Shown here: piece after piece, positions 52,818 through 64,000 of the stretch
Position numbering within the stretch: the first letter of the stretch is position 1
How the letters are laid out: every line of letters begins with the position of its first letter
Program-made: the position numbers and the translations under genes
The notes under the pieces: generated by a model
Told to the model about the DNA's origin: nothing
What the model saw: the letters and a program-made list of their open reading frames with translations, nothing else
Database searches by the model: none
Source of the DNA: Microvelia longipes
Lineage: Eukaryota; Arthropoda; Insecta; Hemiptera; Veliidae
Assembly (NCBI GenBank): GCA_018340805.1
Contig: JACMZG010000042.1
Location: 31,795-95,794 of the forward strand
Length of the DNA: 64,000 nucleotides
Direction of reading: 5' to 3'

Positions 52818-53830
52818 GGTTTTTTACTTTTCCTCATTTACAAAATAGTATATACTATGTAGTAGGAGTCACCCGTGGTTAGTGGTTAAGGTACGCGGCC
52901 AATACACAGAATGAATGGACATTAAACTTTCGAGTTTATTTGTCATGGGTTCAATCCTATCACGGACCTCTGGGATTTTTAGAGAGAGATAAAAATTCTG
53001 CGTACCACGTCCTTCAGAAGGGACGTAAAGCCGGTGGTCTCGAGGCTGTGCGTTGTCAGGTACTTGTCAAAGATCACTTACCCTAAATAAAACTGGGTAA
53101 AGGTAAAATTTAGGACCCTCATAGTAGATTCATTTTAATACTATATTGTGTCTGCCTTGTAGTTTAAAGTGTATGGAGGTTTGGTTTAACGGCGAGGGTA
53201 CGTGTTGTTCCTAGTTTTCACTTGACTATAAGTGGCAGTGAAAATACGTATGATTGCTTGAAAATAAAATGCATTAGAGGAACCATAGAAATCCACGGCT
53301 CTTTTGTCTAGATTAGATGAAATATACCTACACTTGAAATTAAAAGGAGTCGAACACTATTTTGGGAGCTGGCAAAAAAGGCCCAACAACGTGGCCTACT
53401 TGCCTGGTAGTTACTACCACTCCCCCCCCATATTACTACTAGGTATATAGGGGGAGTATTGTGTTTGCAAAAAAAAAAGCGAAACCGGGATGTCACCTGA
53501 ATTATCCGTTTAAGGTTTTTTGTGTGTATTCCGTGCATATGTTGTATGTGCATGTGTGTATGTTATTATCGTAACTTCCAGTGTGTTTATGCTAGAGAGT
53601 TAAAACTTTGTAAGAAAATGAGTCTATATGTGTAGTTGTTTTATCCGGAAATTTTTTTTATGACGTCATTAACCCGCAATAATGACTCAGCAATAATTGT
53701 GAAAAATCATCAACGCGTAAATATTTATGCGAAATTTGGCACGCATGTATCCTTACATGAGTTAAAACTTTGAACGAAAATGAGTCTATAGGTGTAGTTG
53801 AGCATATCCGTAAAATATTTTTTTTTTAGG
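52818..53830 (+). repeat. R1 head and middle, split by S3
   Basis: TTTTTTACTTTTCCTCATTT (52820) and, after the SINE, AGGTATATAGGGGGAGTATT (53438), GAAACCGGGATGTCACCTGA, CATTAACCCGCAATAATGAC. 53760-53825 repeats a GTTAAAACTTTG...GAGTCTATA segment seen at 53600-53660. Confidence 0.8.
52865..53436 (+). mobile_element. S3 SINE, second copy
   Basis: GAGTCACCCGTGGTTAGTGG, TTAAGG (A box), B box ATGGGTTCAATCC, then GTACCACGTCCTTCAGAAGG and CTACTTGCCTGGTAGTTACT. Colinear with 49185-49739 in reverse. A clear target duplication is not visible. Confidence 0.8.
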
Positions 53831-54434
53831 TAGTACGTAATTGAGCACTTTATTGGACCGTTTTTAGGATGAGAAGCCAATCATTATTGTTTATAGGAGG
53901 TATTTTAGTACTTTCACCTCCGAGGAAATAATGAATGTAAAAAAAAAACTCCTAGGACGTAAAAGTAATTCATATATTGCCACCATTACTATGATGTAGC
54001 GTGTTCAAAAAAAACAATCTGTGTAAACCTTTATGAGGATTCTTTAAAACGTCCATTTTGTTTCTGTTTTTGTTCGTAGACTAATTTTTTGTCGTTTTAA
54101 AAGGTGTTCTAATTGACAATTTTTGTGTGTTTTATTTGTAAAGCTTTTACATTTTTGAGTAAAAGTGTGAAGCTATGGATGAATTGTAAATAGGTATTTA
54201 TTTATCATTTGTTTGTTTTTTTTCATTATAATTTAAACATGTATTTATTTGTTTACGTTTTTTTTCAATTAAGTATATTAGCGCAGTTTATTTAATGAGT
54301 GCTACCTCAGAACAAAATAGTGTATGCCATCCGGTGACAATGTCTTTATGTTTGGCAATTTTTCCCGACTCGCTTCGTTCGTCGGGTAAATCTAATTGTC
54401 GTGACATAAAGACACATTTCTCAGCCTTATGGCA
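53831..54434. other. No gene; CGAGCGAAG hairpin
   Basis: 54365-54387 reads CCCGACTCGCTTCGTTCGTC plus GGG, a hairpin using the same GACGAAGCGAGTC motif as the R1 tail. The rest is AT-rich. Confidence 0.5.
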
Positions 54435-54640
54435 TAAATAACTATTATTGATGTCATCAACCCGCAAAAATGTCTTGGCAAAAATTTCGAGAATGATAAA
54501 ACGTGGAAAAAATGTTGTTGATCGATTTTAGCTTTGGCACCATGTAGCAATGTATAAGACTAACATAAGTTTCAAGTTTCATCATATGATCAGCTTTCAG
54601 CTGATCCCTGGGCGGGAAAAATGTATAAGTAATTTCATCA
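54435..54640 (+). repeat. R1 middle fragment
   Basis: GTCATCAACCCGCAAAAATG, AAATTTCGAGAATGATAAAA, CAATGTATAAGACTAACATA. Confidence 0.8.
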
Positions 54641-55500
54641 GGAAACATTCATCGTGTTCTATCACGTCAATATTCATTTAGACATATTGAGATGAAATAA
54701 CTGATTGGTTTTGATTGACGTATACTTAATCTCGTATCATTTTCTCTGTATGGTTTGTATTTATTTTAGTTATTTGATTTAAAGATGATGTAGTCACATG
54801 TATGTTAACTTTTTGGATAATTTTGAGTAGTTAGTCAATATTGACTTGATATGTCGATATATCAATATATAAGTGTTATGTCACTTGATTTGAGGAGTTA
54901 CGACTTAAACTATTAGATTTATGGTATCAACAAATGACAGCTTCCGGACTGTTTTATTTTTATACAGGGGGCCCTGTAGTGCCTTCGATAAGTCATATTC
55001 GTTCATCCTTTAAAATAATTATCTCTAGATTTTTTTCGCCATCCCTAATTTGTTTTCTCTATTACTATATTTACTCTCCTATACTCACATTTAGGTCCAC
55101 ACATTTGGTTAGAGGAAGTATTGGATACAACCTTAGAATAATACTATCTATAGAAAGAGCATAACTGATAACAGCATGTCAGTTCACTGGTGGTCTTAAG
55201 TAATGATGCCAACTTAACATTATGCAATTTCTTTTTAACAAGTTGGTAGTACTTCCGATTGCTGAATTATTATGTTCTATTAACTAATGATGATCGATTA
55301 TTCATAAATACTAATATCGTTTCATTTACAATTTTTTAAAGCATTTTAAATTGTATTTTAACATTTTTTAATTAATATTATTACAAGTAGTCCTCGTCAA
55401 CTAATGTAGATTCTCGTATTTCTCTACCCTTTTGCTATCTAAGACCGATTTTATTAAGTACTTAGCAAGGTTTTTAAGTTATTTATTTGTTACTTGAATT
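54641..55500. other. No feature recognised
   Basis: AT-rich; a 76-codon frame (54934-55164) has no motif. Confidence 0.5.
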
Positions 55501-55501
55501 T

Positions 55502-55674
55502 AAATTTTTTTCTTGCGGGAAAAACGCTACCAAAAAAAGAGAGAAATGCATTTACGCACGAAGACAGCGGTCTGTCAACAGTGTTGGACTCAGGGTCTGC
55601 CTCATACCAACTAAACTCACTCCGCGAAACCCCTTAAACCTAGTCTGGAACCGTTATTCACATTACTTCAGGCA
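55502..55674 (+). repeat. About 175 bp repeat, copy of 11662-11848
   Basis: TTTTTCTTGCGGGAAAAACG to CACATTACTTCAGGC. A 77-codon frame across it has no recognisable domain. Confidence 0.8.
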
Positions 55675-55914
55675 AGACATTTTTTTCATTAGTGGATATT
55701 ATGATACATTTATAAAATAATGTTTTTGTTGTAGGGTGGTAACCCTACTTAAGTCCACCAGTAAACCGGCTTTCGTGTTATCAGTGGAATTACATTGTGT
55801 TTTACGGCCCTGTGCTCCTTCTATATATAGTATATTTCTAAGGATACACCTAATTGTCCTAAACCGGTATTTCAGTTACCTAGTAAAAATTATTAATACT
55901 AATTATTAGTAATA

Positions 55915-55946
55915 GTTTGTTATTTTGTTTGTTTTAGGTAAGTAAG
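55915..55946 (+). promoter_or_regulatory. Candidate recursive splice site (AG|GTAAGT)
   Basis: TTATTTTGTTTGTTTTAG|GTAAGTAAG, junction after 55937. The best pyrimidine tract and donor pair in the window; about 21 kb beyond the 34859 candidate and on the kinase strand. Confidence 0.45.
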
Positions 55947-55977
55947 CTGATAAAATGCATACAATAATCTATGGTAA

Positions 55978-56218
55978 TGTAAAATAAAAACATAAAAAAA
56001 ATGCCCGTTTAGGGCCTTTCGGCCCATCAGGGTATTAACCCTGTGGGAACCACCTCAGGTGGGTTGCATCTACTACACTCTAGAATTAATTAAAGTTGGC
56101 GAAATCTTTTAATACAAATACTATCATAAAATCTTAGAGCATAGCTCAGGCTGCGAAGCCCGGACCTCCGGTGCCGAAATCGAACGCCTTTACGATCACG
56201 GCCACGGAGGTAGAAGTT
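55978..56218 (-). mobile_element. S1 SINE, second full copy
   Basis: GCCCGTTTAGGGCCTTTCGG, AACCACCTCAGGTGGGTTGC, GGTGCCGAAATCGAACGCCT, CGATCACGGCCACGGAGGTA: the whole S1 including its tRNA-like head. AAATAAAAA(A)CATAA occurs near both ends but not flush, so the duplication is uncertain. Confidence 0.9.
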
Positions 56219-56284
56219 GAAAACTTTAAATAAAAAACATAACTACAATATTATCTGACTGATACTCGGCAGGATGTGTAATTA

Positions 56285-56425
56285 ACACTGCGTCGTTATT
56301 CTTTTCCAAGTCATTATTGCGGGTTAGTCATAAAAAATGTTACACTGGGAGCTACGATGATAACAGACACATAAACATACAGACAGACAGCTTTGCAAAA
56401 ACCATTCACAAGACCTTAAAAACGC
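56285..56425 (-). repeat. R1 middle/head fragment
   Basis: GTCATTATTGCGGGTTAGTC, CACTGGGAGCTACGATGATA, AAAAACCATTCACAAGACCT. Followed by GCACAATTATATTGTGTC, an end of the 23334 element. Confidence 0.85.
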
Positions 56426-56445
56426 ACAATTATATTGTGTCATTT

Positions 56446-56925
56446 TTCTATTATTTGGTTATTCTATGGAGGGAATCGCAATGAAAATGACAGTTAAAGC
56501 TATAAGTGAATCTTCCCTTGGGATTTTTTTGTCCTTTTTACGAAGAAAAATAAGTAATTCGTGCAATTACAGTTGTCTTTATGGTACGAAAAATATTTTT
56601 AGGAAATGAACGTTTTTAGGAAATTCGTTTATATTTTGGCTCCAGGACGACTGAGAAGGGGAACCAAAAAGGGGGAGTCTGAAGTCAGATCAAGTATGGA
56701 GTGGAATTTTCAGTGTTTTCCCCACCGAAAAAAGAAGCAACTGATTAAAAAGAGTGGAGTCTGGGCTTGTTTACAACCCAGCCAGGGAGGGGGGGAGGCG
56801 AAAACTTCCCCTTTACTAGTGGCATAAAAATTGGAGAGAAAAAACAGGGAGTTGGAAAACTTGGAACCGCTATAAATTATAAGGAAGAGAAAAAGTATAA
56901 AAAATATTTACTAAGCTTAAAAAAC
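56446..56925. other. No gene recognised
   Basis: A 73-codon frame (56606-56827) is basic and Gly-rich but lacks any motif. Base composition is less AT-rich here than elsewhere. Confidence 0.4.
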
Positions 56926-56929
56926 AAAT

Positions 56930-57512
56930 GCAGGAATAAGTAGTATAGTAATAGAATACATCCAGAATTCATACGTCAAATGCAGGAATAAGTAGTGTAA
57001 GTAATAGAATACATCCAGATTTCATACGTCAAATGCAGGAATAAGTAGTATAAGTAATAGAATACATCCAGATATCATACGTCAAATACAGGAATAAGTA
57101 GTGTAAGTAATAGAATACATCCAGATTTCATACGTCAAATGCAGGAATAAGTAGTATAAGTAATAGAATACACCCAGAAATCATATTCAAATGCAGGAAT
57201 AAGTAGTATAAGTGATAGAATGCATCCAAAAATCATACGTCAAATGAAGGAATAAGTAGTATAAGTACTAGAATACATCCAGATATCATACGAAAAATGC
57301 AGGAATAAGTAGTATAAGTAATAGAATACATCCAGAAATCATACGTCAAATACAGGAATAAGTAGTATAAGTAATAGAATACATCTAGAAATCATACGTC
57401 AAATGCAGGAATAAGTAGTATAAGTAATAGAATACATCCAGAAATCATACGTCAAATGCAGGAATAAGTAGTATAAGTAATAGAATACATCCAGAAATCA
57501 TACGTCAAATGA
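56930..57512. repeat. 53 bp minisatellite, 11 copies
   Basis: Unit AGGAATAAGTAGTATAAGTA plus ATAGAATACATCCAGAAATC and ATACGTCAAATGC. Very regular, with low divergence. Confidence 0.95.
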
Positions 57513-58560
57513 TAGTGATAATAACTAGCTTAATAAGCTACTATAGGAAATCTAAAGTAAATAATACCTTAAAGGAACTTACTTTCTAGTCTGTTAACAT
57601 ACTACTACTTAAATGACTATACAACTTTTTAAAGCTTTTAATATTTGTTTTTTTAATATTCTCAGAATAATTAATTTTATATATGTATTAATTATATGCT
57701 TCTCCCGCAAAACGTCGGATTCTTAATGTACATTGACCGAAAGACCTATGTCTTCAGTAAATTAATGCATATGTAACATTCTTTTGTCGCGTATTACTTG
57801 GCGATGTATGTATCTTACATGTGCGGTTCAACTCCTGATATTTAAAAACTTTGATTAAACACGGTTTTCGTTCGTATATTTTCTTTTGATCTACTTTTAT
57901 CTCTTTGCATCTTAAATTTTCCATGCATACTGACAGTAATTTATTCCAAGTCACATTTATTCATGAGTTAGTATTAGTAGTTTATACTTTAGTATTAGTG
58001 CAATACTTGTGTAATTACTATCGTATATTAGTGTAAATATGACAGTGGTAGTATGTTTATTTTTAGTAGCATTACAAATTTAATATTAGTTTTAATATTA
58101 TTTTATCTGTGTGGTATTTATTTAGTTGTGTTATCACAATTGATTCGGTTAGTGTTAGTGCCCTCTCTACCGCGCTGAAAATTTTTCTTTATAATATTTC
58201 AGTATGTTTGGACTCAGTATGGTTTTAAATTTAGTTAAGTGAAGATAGTTTTTCATTTTATTATGTAGTTGCCTTAGTGAAAATTTTTTGAACTTTGAGT
58301 ATTCGGTTAGTTTTCTTTTAACTGATGTTGCTAGATCAAGAGATCTGAGATCCTAGTTGATTTTTATAAAAAGATCTAAGAGTAGTTTTTAAACAGCACC
58401 AATTTTGATTGAGACTAATATTTCAGACTTAAATTATAGATTTAGATTTTGGACTTAGACTTAGATTATAAATTTTAGACTTGGATCTTAGATGTAAACT
58501 TTGGGTTTTGGTTACTTTTAGGTGTTGGCATTGTTCAATTAACAAAAAGACACTCCTAAT
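57513..58560. other. No gene; low-complexity TTAGAY tract
   Basis: 58420-58510 is rich in GACTTAGATTATAAATTTTAG-like words. Nothing else is recognised. Confidence 0.45.
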
Positions 58561-58574
58561 ATTGACACTATGTC

Positions 58575-58990
58575 CGTCTAAAATTTTAAAATTGTTCCAA
58601 AACTGAAATGGTCTGCTACCACCTATTCAGTTTCAAATTCCATCAAAACTGAAAATGTCCTGCTACCACCTAATCAATTTTAAATTCCATCAAAACTGAA
58701 AATGCCTGCTGCCACCTATTTCAATTTCACATTCCACCAAAACTGAAAATGTCTTGCTACCACCTATTCATTTTCAAATTCCACCAATACTGAAAATGGC
58801 TGCTACCACCTATTCAATTTCAAATTCCACAAAACTGAAAATGGCCTGCTACCACCTATTCAATTTCAAATTCCATCAAAACTGAAAATGTCCTGCTACC
58901 ACCTATTCAATTTCAAATTCCATCAAAACTGAAAATGTCCTGCTACCACCTAATTCGAATTTCAAATTCCACTGAAACAGAAAATGTCCT
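58575..58990. repeat. About 47 bp minisatellite, 8 copies
   Basis: Unit TGCTACCACCTATTCAATTT plus CAAATTCCATCAAAACTGAA and AATGTCC. Confidence 0.95.
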
Positions 58991-59160
58991 TCTCAAAAAT
59001 CATTGAGTATTAAGTGAGGCAGCCACGTTTTGTTTTTCATAAATCAGGAGTTCAAGAATTATTTTTTTTCTTTAGTGATCTGGTCTTGCGGTTTAAATTA
59101 TTTGCTATCATCTTAAGTGACAGGTGAAAATCTACTGGTATGGATGAATTTAAACCTCTG
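58991..59160. other. No feature recognised
   Basis: Short AT-rich linker between arrays. Confidence 0.5.
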
Positions 59161-59161
59161 C

Positions 59162-59556
59162 TTCATCATTACACACTTTATGGTAATTTTTTATTATTTT
59201 GTTCATCATACACACTTTATGCTTTATTATTTTTGCATCATTACACACTTATGGTAAACTTTATTAATTTTGCTCATCATTACACACTTTTATGGTAATT
59301 TTTATTATTTTGCTTCATCATTACACACTTTATGGTAATTTTTATTATTTTGCTTCATCATTACACACTTTATGGTAATTTTTATTATTTTGCTTCATCA
59401 TTACACATTTATGGTAATTTTTTATATATTTTGCTCATCATTACACACTTTATGGTAAATTTATTATTTTGCTTCATCATTATACACTTTATGGTAAATT
59501 TTATTATTTTGCTTCATCATTACACACTTTATGGTAAACTTTATTATTTTGCTATA
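59162..59556. repeat. About 40 bp minisatellite, 10 copies
   Basis: Unit TCATTACACACTTTATGGTA plus ATTTTTATTATTTTGCT. Confidence 0.95.
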
Positions 59557-59608
59557 TATAGTATAGTATAGTATAGTATTATATTATACTATACTATACT
59601 ATACTATT
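59557..59608. repeat. TATAG palindrome
   Basis: (TAGTA)n followed by its complement (TACTA)n around ATTATATTAT: a simple foldback at the end of the array. Confidence 0.9.
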
Positions 59609-60260
59609 TAATACCATATCTAGTAATACTATCCATGCTCTTAGAATATAGCCGGGTTTGAAAGGCTGGCTATTTTAATATCCTTGTTACAAACTATTTT
59701 TTTTTTTTAATAATTAGAATAAATTGGCTTATAGTTCTTTATCACAAAAAAAAAACATAAATCTTAAAAATACACATCACAATCAACTAAAATAGAAACA
59801 CAAAAATTATATAAAATTTAAAATGCTAACAAAGAAATAAAGTTATTAAACATTAACAAAAATTAACTCGGTCTCTAATTAACAATTAGAGACCGATTAT
59901 AGATATATTAGATTGATAATTAAAAAACTATCCATTTATTTTAAATACAATAGTAATAATAATAGTAATGATAATAGTAAATAGTCTTTTTAACCAACTA
60001 AATGAATCAATAAATTAAAATATATTATTTTAAGTTGTTCGAAGTTGAGTAATATTAATGTTTTTATAAAATATATTAACAATATATTTATATTCCTAAA
60101 TTAATTGATCCGTTGTACTTGGAGTAATTAAAGTTATTCGAAGTGGTTTGAGTGCGTGAGTCTAGTTTTCGAGGTCACCATGTAAATGAGTGCGGTTTGA
60201 AGTCATTGGATATCCTAAACAATGCGTTGTGACTTATATCATGGAGCATATTAGACAATC
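59609..60260. other. No gene; one hairpin
   Basis: TCGGTCTCTAATT / AATTAGAGACCGA (59868-59898) forms a 13 bp stem. The rest is AT-rich. Confidence 0.5.
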
Positions 60261-60261
60261 T

Positions 60262-60612
60262 CGATTAATGAGGATATCAATCTTGAGGATATCAGTTCAG
60301 TATCAATTTTGAGGATATCAGTTCATATCAATCTTGAGGATATCAGTTCAATATCAATCTGAGGATATCAGTTCAATATCAATCTTGAGGATATCAGTTC
60401 AATATCAATCTTGAGGATATCAGTTCAATATCAATCTTGAGGATATAGTTCAATATCAATCTTGATGATATCAGTTCTATACCATCTGAGGATATCAGTT
60501 CAGTATTAATCTTGAGGATATCAATTCAATATCAGTCTTGAGAGGATATCAGTTCAATATCAATTTTCAGGATATCTGTACAATTTTGATTATTAAGGAT
60601 ATCAATTTAGCG
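60262..60612. repeat. 26 bp minisatellite, about 13 copies
   Basis: Unit GAGGATATCAGTTCAATATC plus AATCTT; divergence rises towards the right edge. Confidence 0.95.
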
Positions 60613-61190
60613 GGATACTAATGTTCGAATTTTAATGCAAATTTGCTAATTGTCATTTTCCCTGGAAACTAACCAGGAAAATTTAGTAATACACACAAAT
60701 GACTTTACCATTACAATTATGTTTGAAGACTGTGCTTCTTTTATATGACTGAAAAATGAAATTTCGTCCAAACTTTCCCAATACAATGTTGTCTTTAACA
60801 AGGGTTCTCTTTGTCCGAAAATCCTAAATATTATGAGAAACAGTGTCCAGAGTTCTTATCCCTGGGACCCGCCCTTACCAGACCCTAATACCCCTCTCAA
60901 TCCTAATTTCCTTCCAGACCCCCTTACAATGTCCTTTACCCCATCTATATGCATTGAGACAATGAATACAAATTCTTCAAAGGTTTACCAATTTGTTTCG
61001 TAACTTAGTCGCAAAACAGCCGTGCAACGGCAATCGCAACCATTATTTTCAACTTGAAAAATATGAAAGCAAAGTAAAATTTATCTCTACTTGTGTATCT
61101 TTAGTTGTTTAAAAGAAAATAAACTATTTACGTATAGTGTAAACACATGGTAAGACGTGGAACCGAGTGGGAGAAGCTCAATTTCATATT
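60613..61190. other. No feature recognised
   Basis: Unassigned; 60860-60960 is C-rich. Confidence 0.5.
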
Positions 61191-61191
61191 A

Positions 61192-61275
61192 ACTATCAAT
61201 TTTTAGGTGTTTTTAAGACCTCCTGAGTTGTTTTTACTAAGTTGTCTGTGTGTGTGTGTCTGTTATTATCGTAGC
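61192..61275 (+). repeat. R1 head remnant
   Basis: TTTTAAGACCTCCTGAGTTG, CTAAGTTGTCTGTGTGTGTG, TTATTATCGTAGCATC. Confidence 0.75.
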
Positions 61276-62404
61276 ATCTAGGTATCAAAAGTTAAACAAT
61301 TAGATAATTATTTATTTGTTATATACGCGCATGTGTATGTAAGTGTTAAAAAAAATTAAAATTAAAAATTGCATATTTTATCTATTAAATAATAGTCATA
61401 ATATATAAAGTATAAAAATAAGAAATTAATAGAAAAATGAAATAGATTTAAGGTTATAAAGAATAAAGGAAAAGAAGAGAAAATAGAAGAAACCAATGTA
61501 TTTACTTACAAGTACAAATGAAAGTTATCCAAGATTAAAAAAATATATATATATAAACCTGTATCAACCTGTATTTTCCCATTTATGGGCACCACGGCTT
61601 GGCACCAAGAATGTTGAATAAAGGGGATGACGCATTAAGGAACATTTCTGACCCCATAGAAGTTGTTTATGGGATAGAGAAATAGGAGCAAACTTACCTC
61701 CCCTTAGGTTTATAATTAAAAAAGAAGCCAAACGCAGGTTATGTAGCTAAGTTGTCATACAATTTCTTGGTTGTCGAGTTTGCTTCTCAACTTTCTTCAG
61801 TGCTTTCGTTATTGTTACATTTGGTGCTTGTCAAGTCATTTGTGCTTATATTTTACATTTTGGACTCTAGGTAGCCACTTTAGTGAGAGTAATTGAAGCT
61901 TTTCCCTTTTACTTTTCGTAGAGTAAGTTAAATGTGTTAATATTTTGTCGTTTTTATCCTAGTGAAATGTTTTGCTAGTTTTCAAGATTCAATTTTTTGG
62001 TTTAATGTTCTTAATTTTCTTTAATGTTGTTAATTTTAAGCAATATTAACAAAAAACCAGTTAAAAAGTATAAACTTTTTTGTTTATAACCTTCGCGAGC
62101 AAAACAATGGAAAACCCATTGAGAGTTAAGTTTGCCTCTAATTTTAAGACCTGCGCTGTTATAGGGATCATAAGCATGCGCAGTTTGTACCAAGCATGTG
62201 CAGTTGGTTTTTGACGTGTGTTTCATGTTGCATTTCATCTCTATGTTTTGATTTTCGATTGGGTCACTTTATTGAATGGCAATTCGGCTTAGTGCGTCAT
62301 TCCCTTTATTCAACATCCTTGCTTAGCACCGACTTTGCACAAAGTTTTACTTATCTGTATGCTTGTGTTTTATGTTTAAGTGCAAATAAATGGTTTTTTT
62401 TATT
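61276..62404. other. No gene recognised
   Basis: A-rich at 61340-61550. A 99-codon frame (62196-62495) ends inside an R1 tail and lacks any motif. Confidence 0.45.
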
Positions 62405-62480
62405 TATATGTTCTGAGGACGAGTGTAGCGTATCCGATGTTGATGCGGAAAAGTTTCGAGGCACCCCGTACCCGATTTTT
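62405..62480 (+). repeat. R1 tail fragment
   Basis: TTCTGAGGACGAGTGTAGCG, TATCCGATG, GGAAAAGTTTCGAGGCACCC, CGTACCCGATTTTT. A C9 homopolymer follows near 62505; 62515-62775 is unassigned. Confidence 0.85.
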
Positions 62481-62781
62481 ATGTTTCTTTTGTAAGAAAC
62501 ATTCCCCCCCCCGTCACTGTTAAACGTATTGAATTGTTAGAATTGTCTCGTAGTATTTGTTGTGCCTTGAAATTAATATTCTACGCTCGTGGTCCTGCTC
62601 CTATCCAAGGGAAGACGTTTTGTCTGCTTTATACCTTATTTCCTATGCGGCTCTATACAAAGCTCTGCGGCCCATTTCTTTTATCTAACTTTACGGCATA
62701 TTATCAAATAATAGCAGGATCGTGAATGTATTTCCCTCAATTCATAACTTATTGTAAATATTTATATATGGTATATCAATT

Positions 62782-63035
62782 TTTTACTTTTCCTCATTTA
62801 TACCGTAGGTATAAAAGGGAAAGTATAGTGTAATAGGAAATAGAAATATACCGTAAGTTAAAAGGAAAAGTATTGTGTTTGCTAAAAAATCCGAAACCGG
62901 GATGTTACCGGAATTATCCGTTTCAGGCGTTTTTTAAGTCCTCGTGAGTGGTTTTCGCTAAGTTGTCTGTCTGTATGTGTGTGTGTCTGTTATCGTCGTA
63001 GCTCCCAGTGTATTTATGCTGCACAGTTTAAGGAG
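62782..63035 (+). repeat. R1 head, well conserved
   Basis: TTTTACTTTTCCTCATTTAT, ACCGTAGGTATAAAAGGG, then a second partial start (ATATACCGTAAGTTAAAAGG), ATCCGAAACCGGGATGTTAC, TCGTAGCTCCCAGTGTATTT. Confidence 0.9.
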
Positions 63036-63059
63036 AATAATTAATATTTGATTATAACT

Positions 63060-63640
63060 GATGCCTCTTTTCCTCTCTAGGATGCTATCTAAGCTCATGG
63101 AAAGAAGACGCGGCAGCATCTGACTTCTACTTAAAATATAGTATAGTCCTTAATAAGGATTATACATACAAAAGGTTTGCCAACAATCAGATCGGACATT
63201 TTTCATAACAGATCGCATCGGTTATTTTATTTCACAGATCGATCGGTTTTCACTACAGATTTATTTTTATTATACATAAAACAGATCACATCAGGGTCAC
63301 ATATACATAACATTACAGATTTATTCATATATGATTTATTTTATTTCATGACTGTACTGATGACGCCAGTATAGTATATTAAAGTTTGAGAACAAAAACA
63401 CCCTTACTATACTATCGTTAGTTCCTTACTTCCCACAAAGTAGCTTTTCCCCTAAGCATCCTTTTTTAAAAAGAAAATAGTTTTTAAATTTTAAAAATCC
63501 TTTAGCTTTCCCATTTCCCTGAATGAGGACAGAATTGAAATGAGGAGGTGAAAAAGTTTCTTAAACTTTGAAAGAAAACGTTTAGAAATACATGATAAAT
63601 AACAGGTAGGGGGGGGGGCTGTATAATTAAAAACACGAGA
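63060..63640. other. No gene established; degenerate ACAGATC repeat
   Basis: CTCTTTTCCTCTCTAG (63066-63081) is a good acceptor-like sequence. The next bases, joined to the kinase exon's split codon, give an immediate TGA, so it is not its coding continuation. 63185-63335 has ACAGATC words at irregular spacing. A G9 homopolymer is near 63610. Confidence 0.4.
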
Positions 63641-63775
63641 GCACTCATATGAAGGGCTCCACTCTGGATAGGCAGACTATGATGAATTTATATAGGATAT
63701 ATTTTCAAAAAATTGTGTTTGAAGTAGTACAAAATGAGTCACATTTTTCAGGTCTGGCTCTTTGATTAGTATTGT
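63640..63775 (+). repeat. F3 right-arm fragment
   Basis: GAGAGCACTCATATGAAGGG, CTCCACTCTGGATAGGCAGA, GAAGTAGTACAAAATGAGTC, TCAGGTCTGGCTCTTTGA. No left arm is in the window. 63776-64000 has no feature. Confidence 0.8.
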
Positions 63776-64000
63776 TACATGGCATTTTACCATGTATCTA
63801 GCAAATTTTCAATGCCTCGATGCTGCTTAACCTATGTAATACAACAATATCCGCACTTATATACTACCTGTATTGAATTGGAACTTAATTATTACATTAT
63901 ACTATACTACTACCATCATGTTATAGTATACTTATTTATTGCATGAAGGGACACACGCACCTTCTTCCTTATTGGTCAATCCCAAACCCAGCTTATAGCC

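Noticed and set aside
53815..53835. Fourth recursive splice site (TTTTTTTAG|GTAGTA)
   Set aside because: The donor half is poor and the site lies at the edge of an R1 copy.
57000..57512. CRISPR-like regular array
   Set aside because: Repeats are contiguous with no unique spacers, and the context is eukaryotic.
63082..63125. Further exon of the kinase after CTCTTTTCCTCTCTAG
   Set aside because: The split codon from the 6594 donor would read TGA at once; other frames give at most 13 codons (MLSKLMERRRGSI) before a stop.

Overview
The window looks like non-coding DNA from a metazoan nuclear genome, most likely an arthropod. It is AT-rich and full of long (TA)n microsatellites, tRNA- and 5S-derived retroposons, inverted-repeat transposons and minisatellite arrays. 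There are no operons, and only two pieces of sequence read as real protein-coding DNA. Species cannot be named from the sequence.

Coding content. At 6508-6594 (+) a short exon with good splice sites encodes 26 residues plus one base, containing KLKKRLSHSFGRL. I read this as the conserved N-terminal segment of a PFTAIRE-type cyclin-dependent kinase (CDK14/Eip63E family). No other exon of that gene was found, so most of the window may be one very long intron of it. At 19288-19692 (-) an intact 134-codon frame encodes an unrecognised protein with four membrane segments; it would be a gene nested in that intron on the opposite strand. Three sites on the kinase strand (near 30369, 34859 and 55937) put a pyrimidine tract and AG directly against a 5' splice site, the form of recursive splice sites in long introns.

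Repeats. One family, called R1 here (about 800 bp, roughly 25 full or partial copies in both orientations), dominates. It runs from a head like TTTTACTTTTCCTCATTTA through a TGACGTCA / CCCGCAATAATGAC block to a tail ending CCCCGTACCCGATTTTT, and it carries a degenerate 5S rRNA 3' half with the GGGTGACCGC box. Other families are S1 (237 bp tRNA-like SINE, 3 copies), S2 (495 bp tRNA-like SINE), S3 (about 555 bp tRNA-like SINE, 2 copies), F1 (foldback element whose arms are built from a tRNA-like SINE), F2 (a 2.66 kb near-palindrome at 41346-44008), F3 (foldback element, 3 copies), R2 (a block tied to (TA)n tracts) and several MITE-like elements. Many insertions keep target-site duplications, so nesting order can be read.

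Layout. 1-6.5 kb: foldbacks, small arrays, one full R1. 6.5-13.5 kb: kinase exon, MITEs, 29-33 bp minisatellites, an R1 split by a Tc1-type MITE. 13.5-19 kb: R1 fragments and S2. 19.3-19.7 kb: four-TM gene. 20-31 kb: minisatellites, full R1, F3, palindromes with hammerhead-like cores. 31-41 kb: (TA)n, F1, S1, an 80 bp satellite, a 40 bp satellite, a 390 bp insertion with a 14 bp duplication. 41-44 kb: F2, containing the only N. 44-56 kb: R1, F3, S3 and (TA)n. 56-64 kb: four regular minisatellite arrays and R1 fragments.

The observations most worth following are the 5S-derived block inside R1, the hammerhead-like CTGATGA-stem-GAAA cores in unrelated foldback elements, the giant palindrome, and the candidate recursive splice sites.
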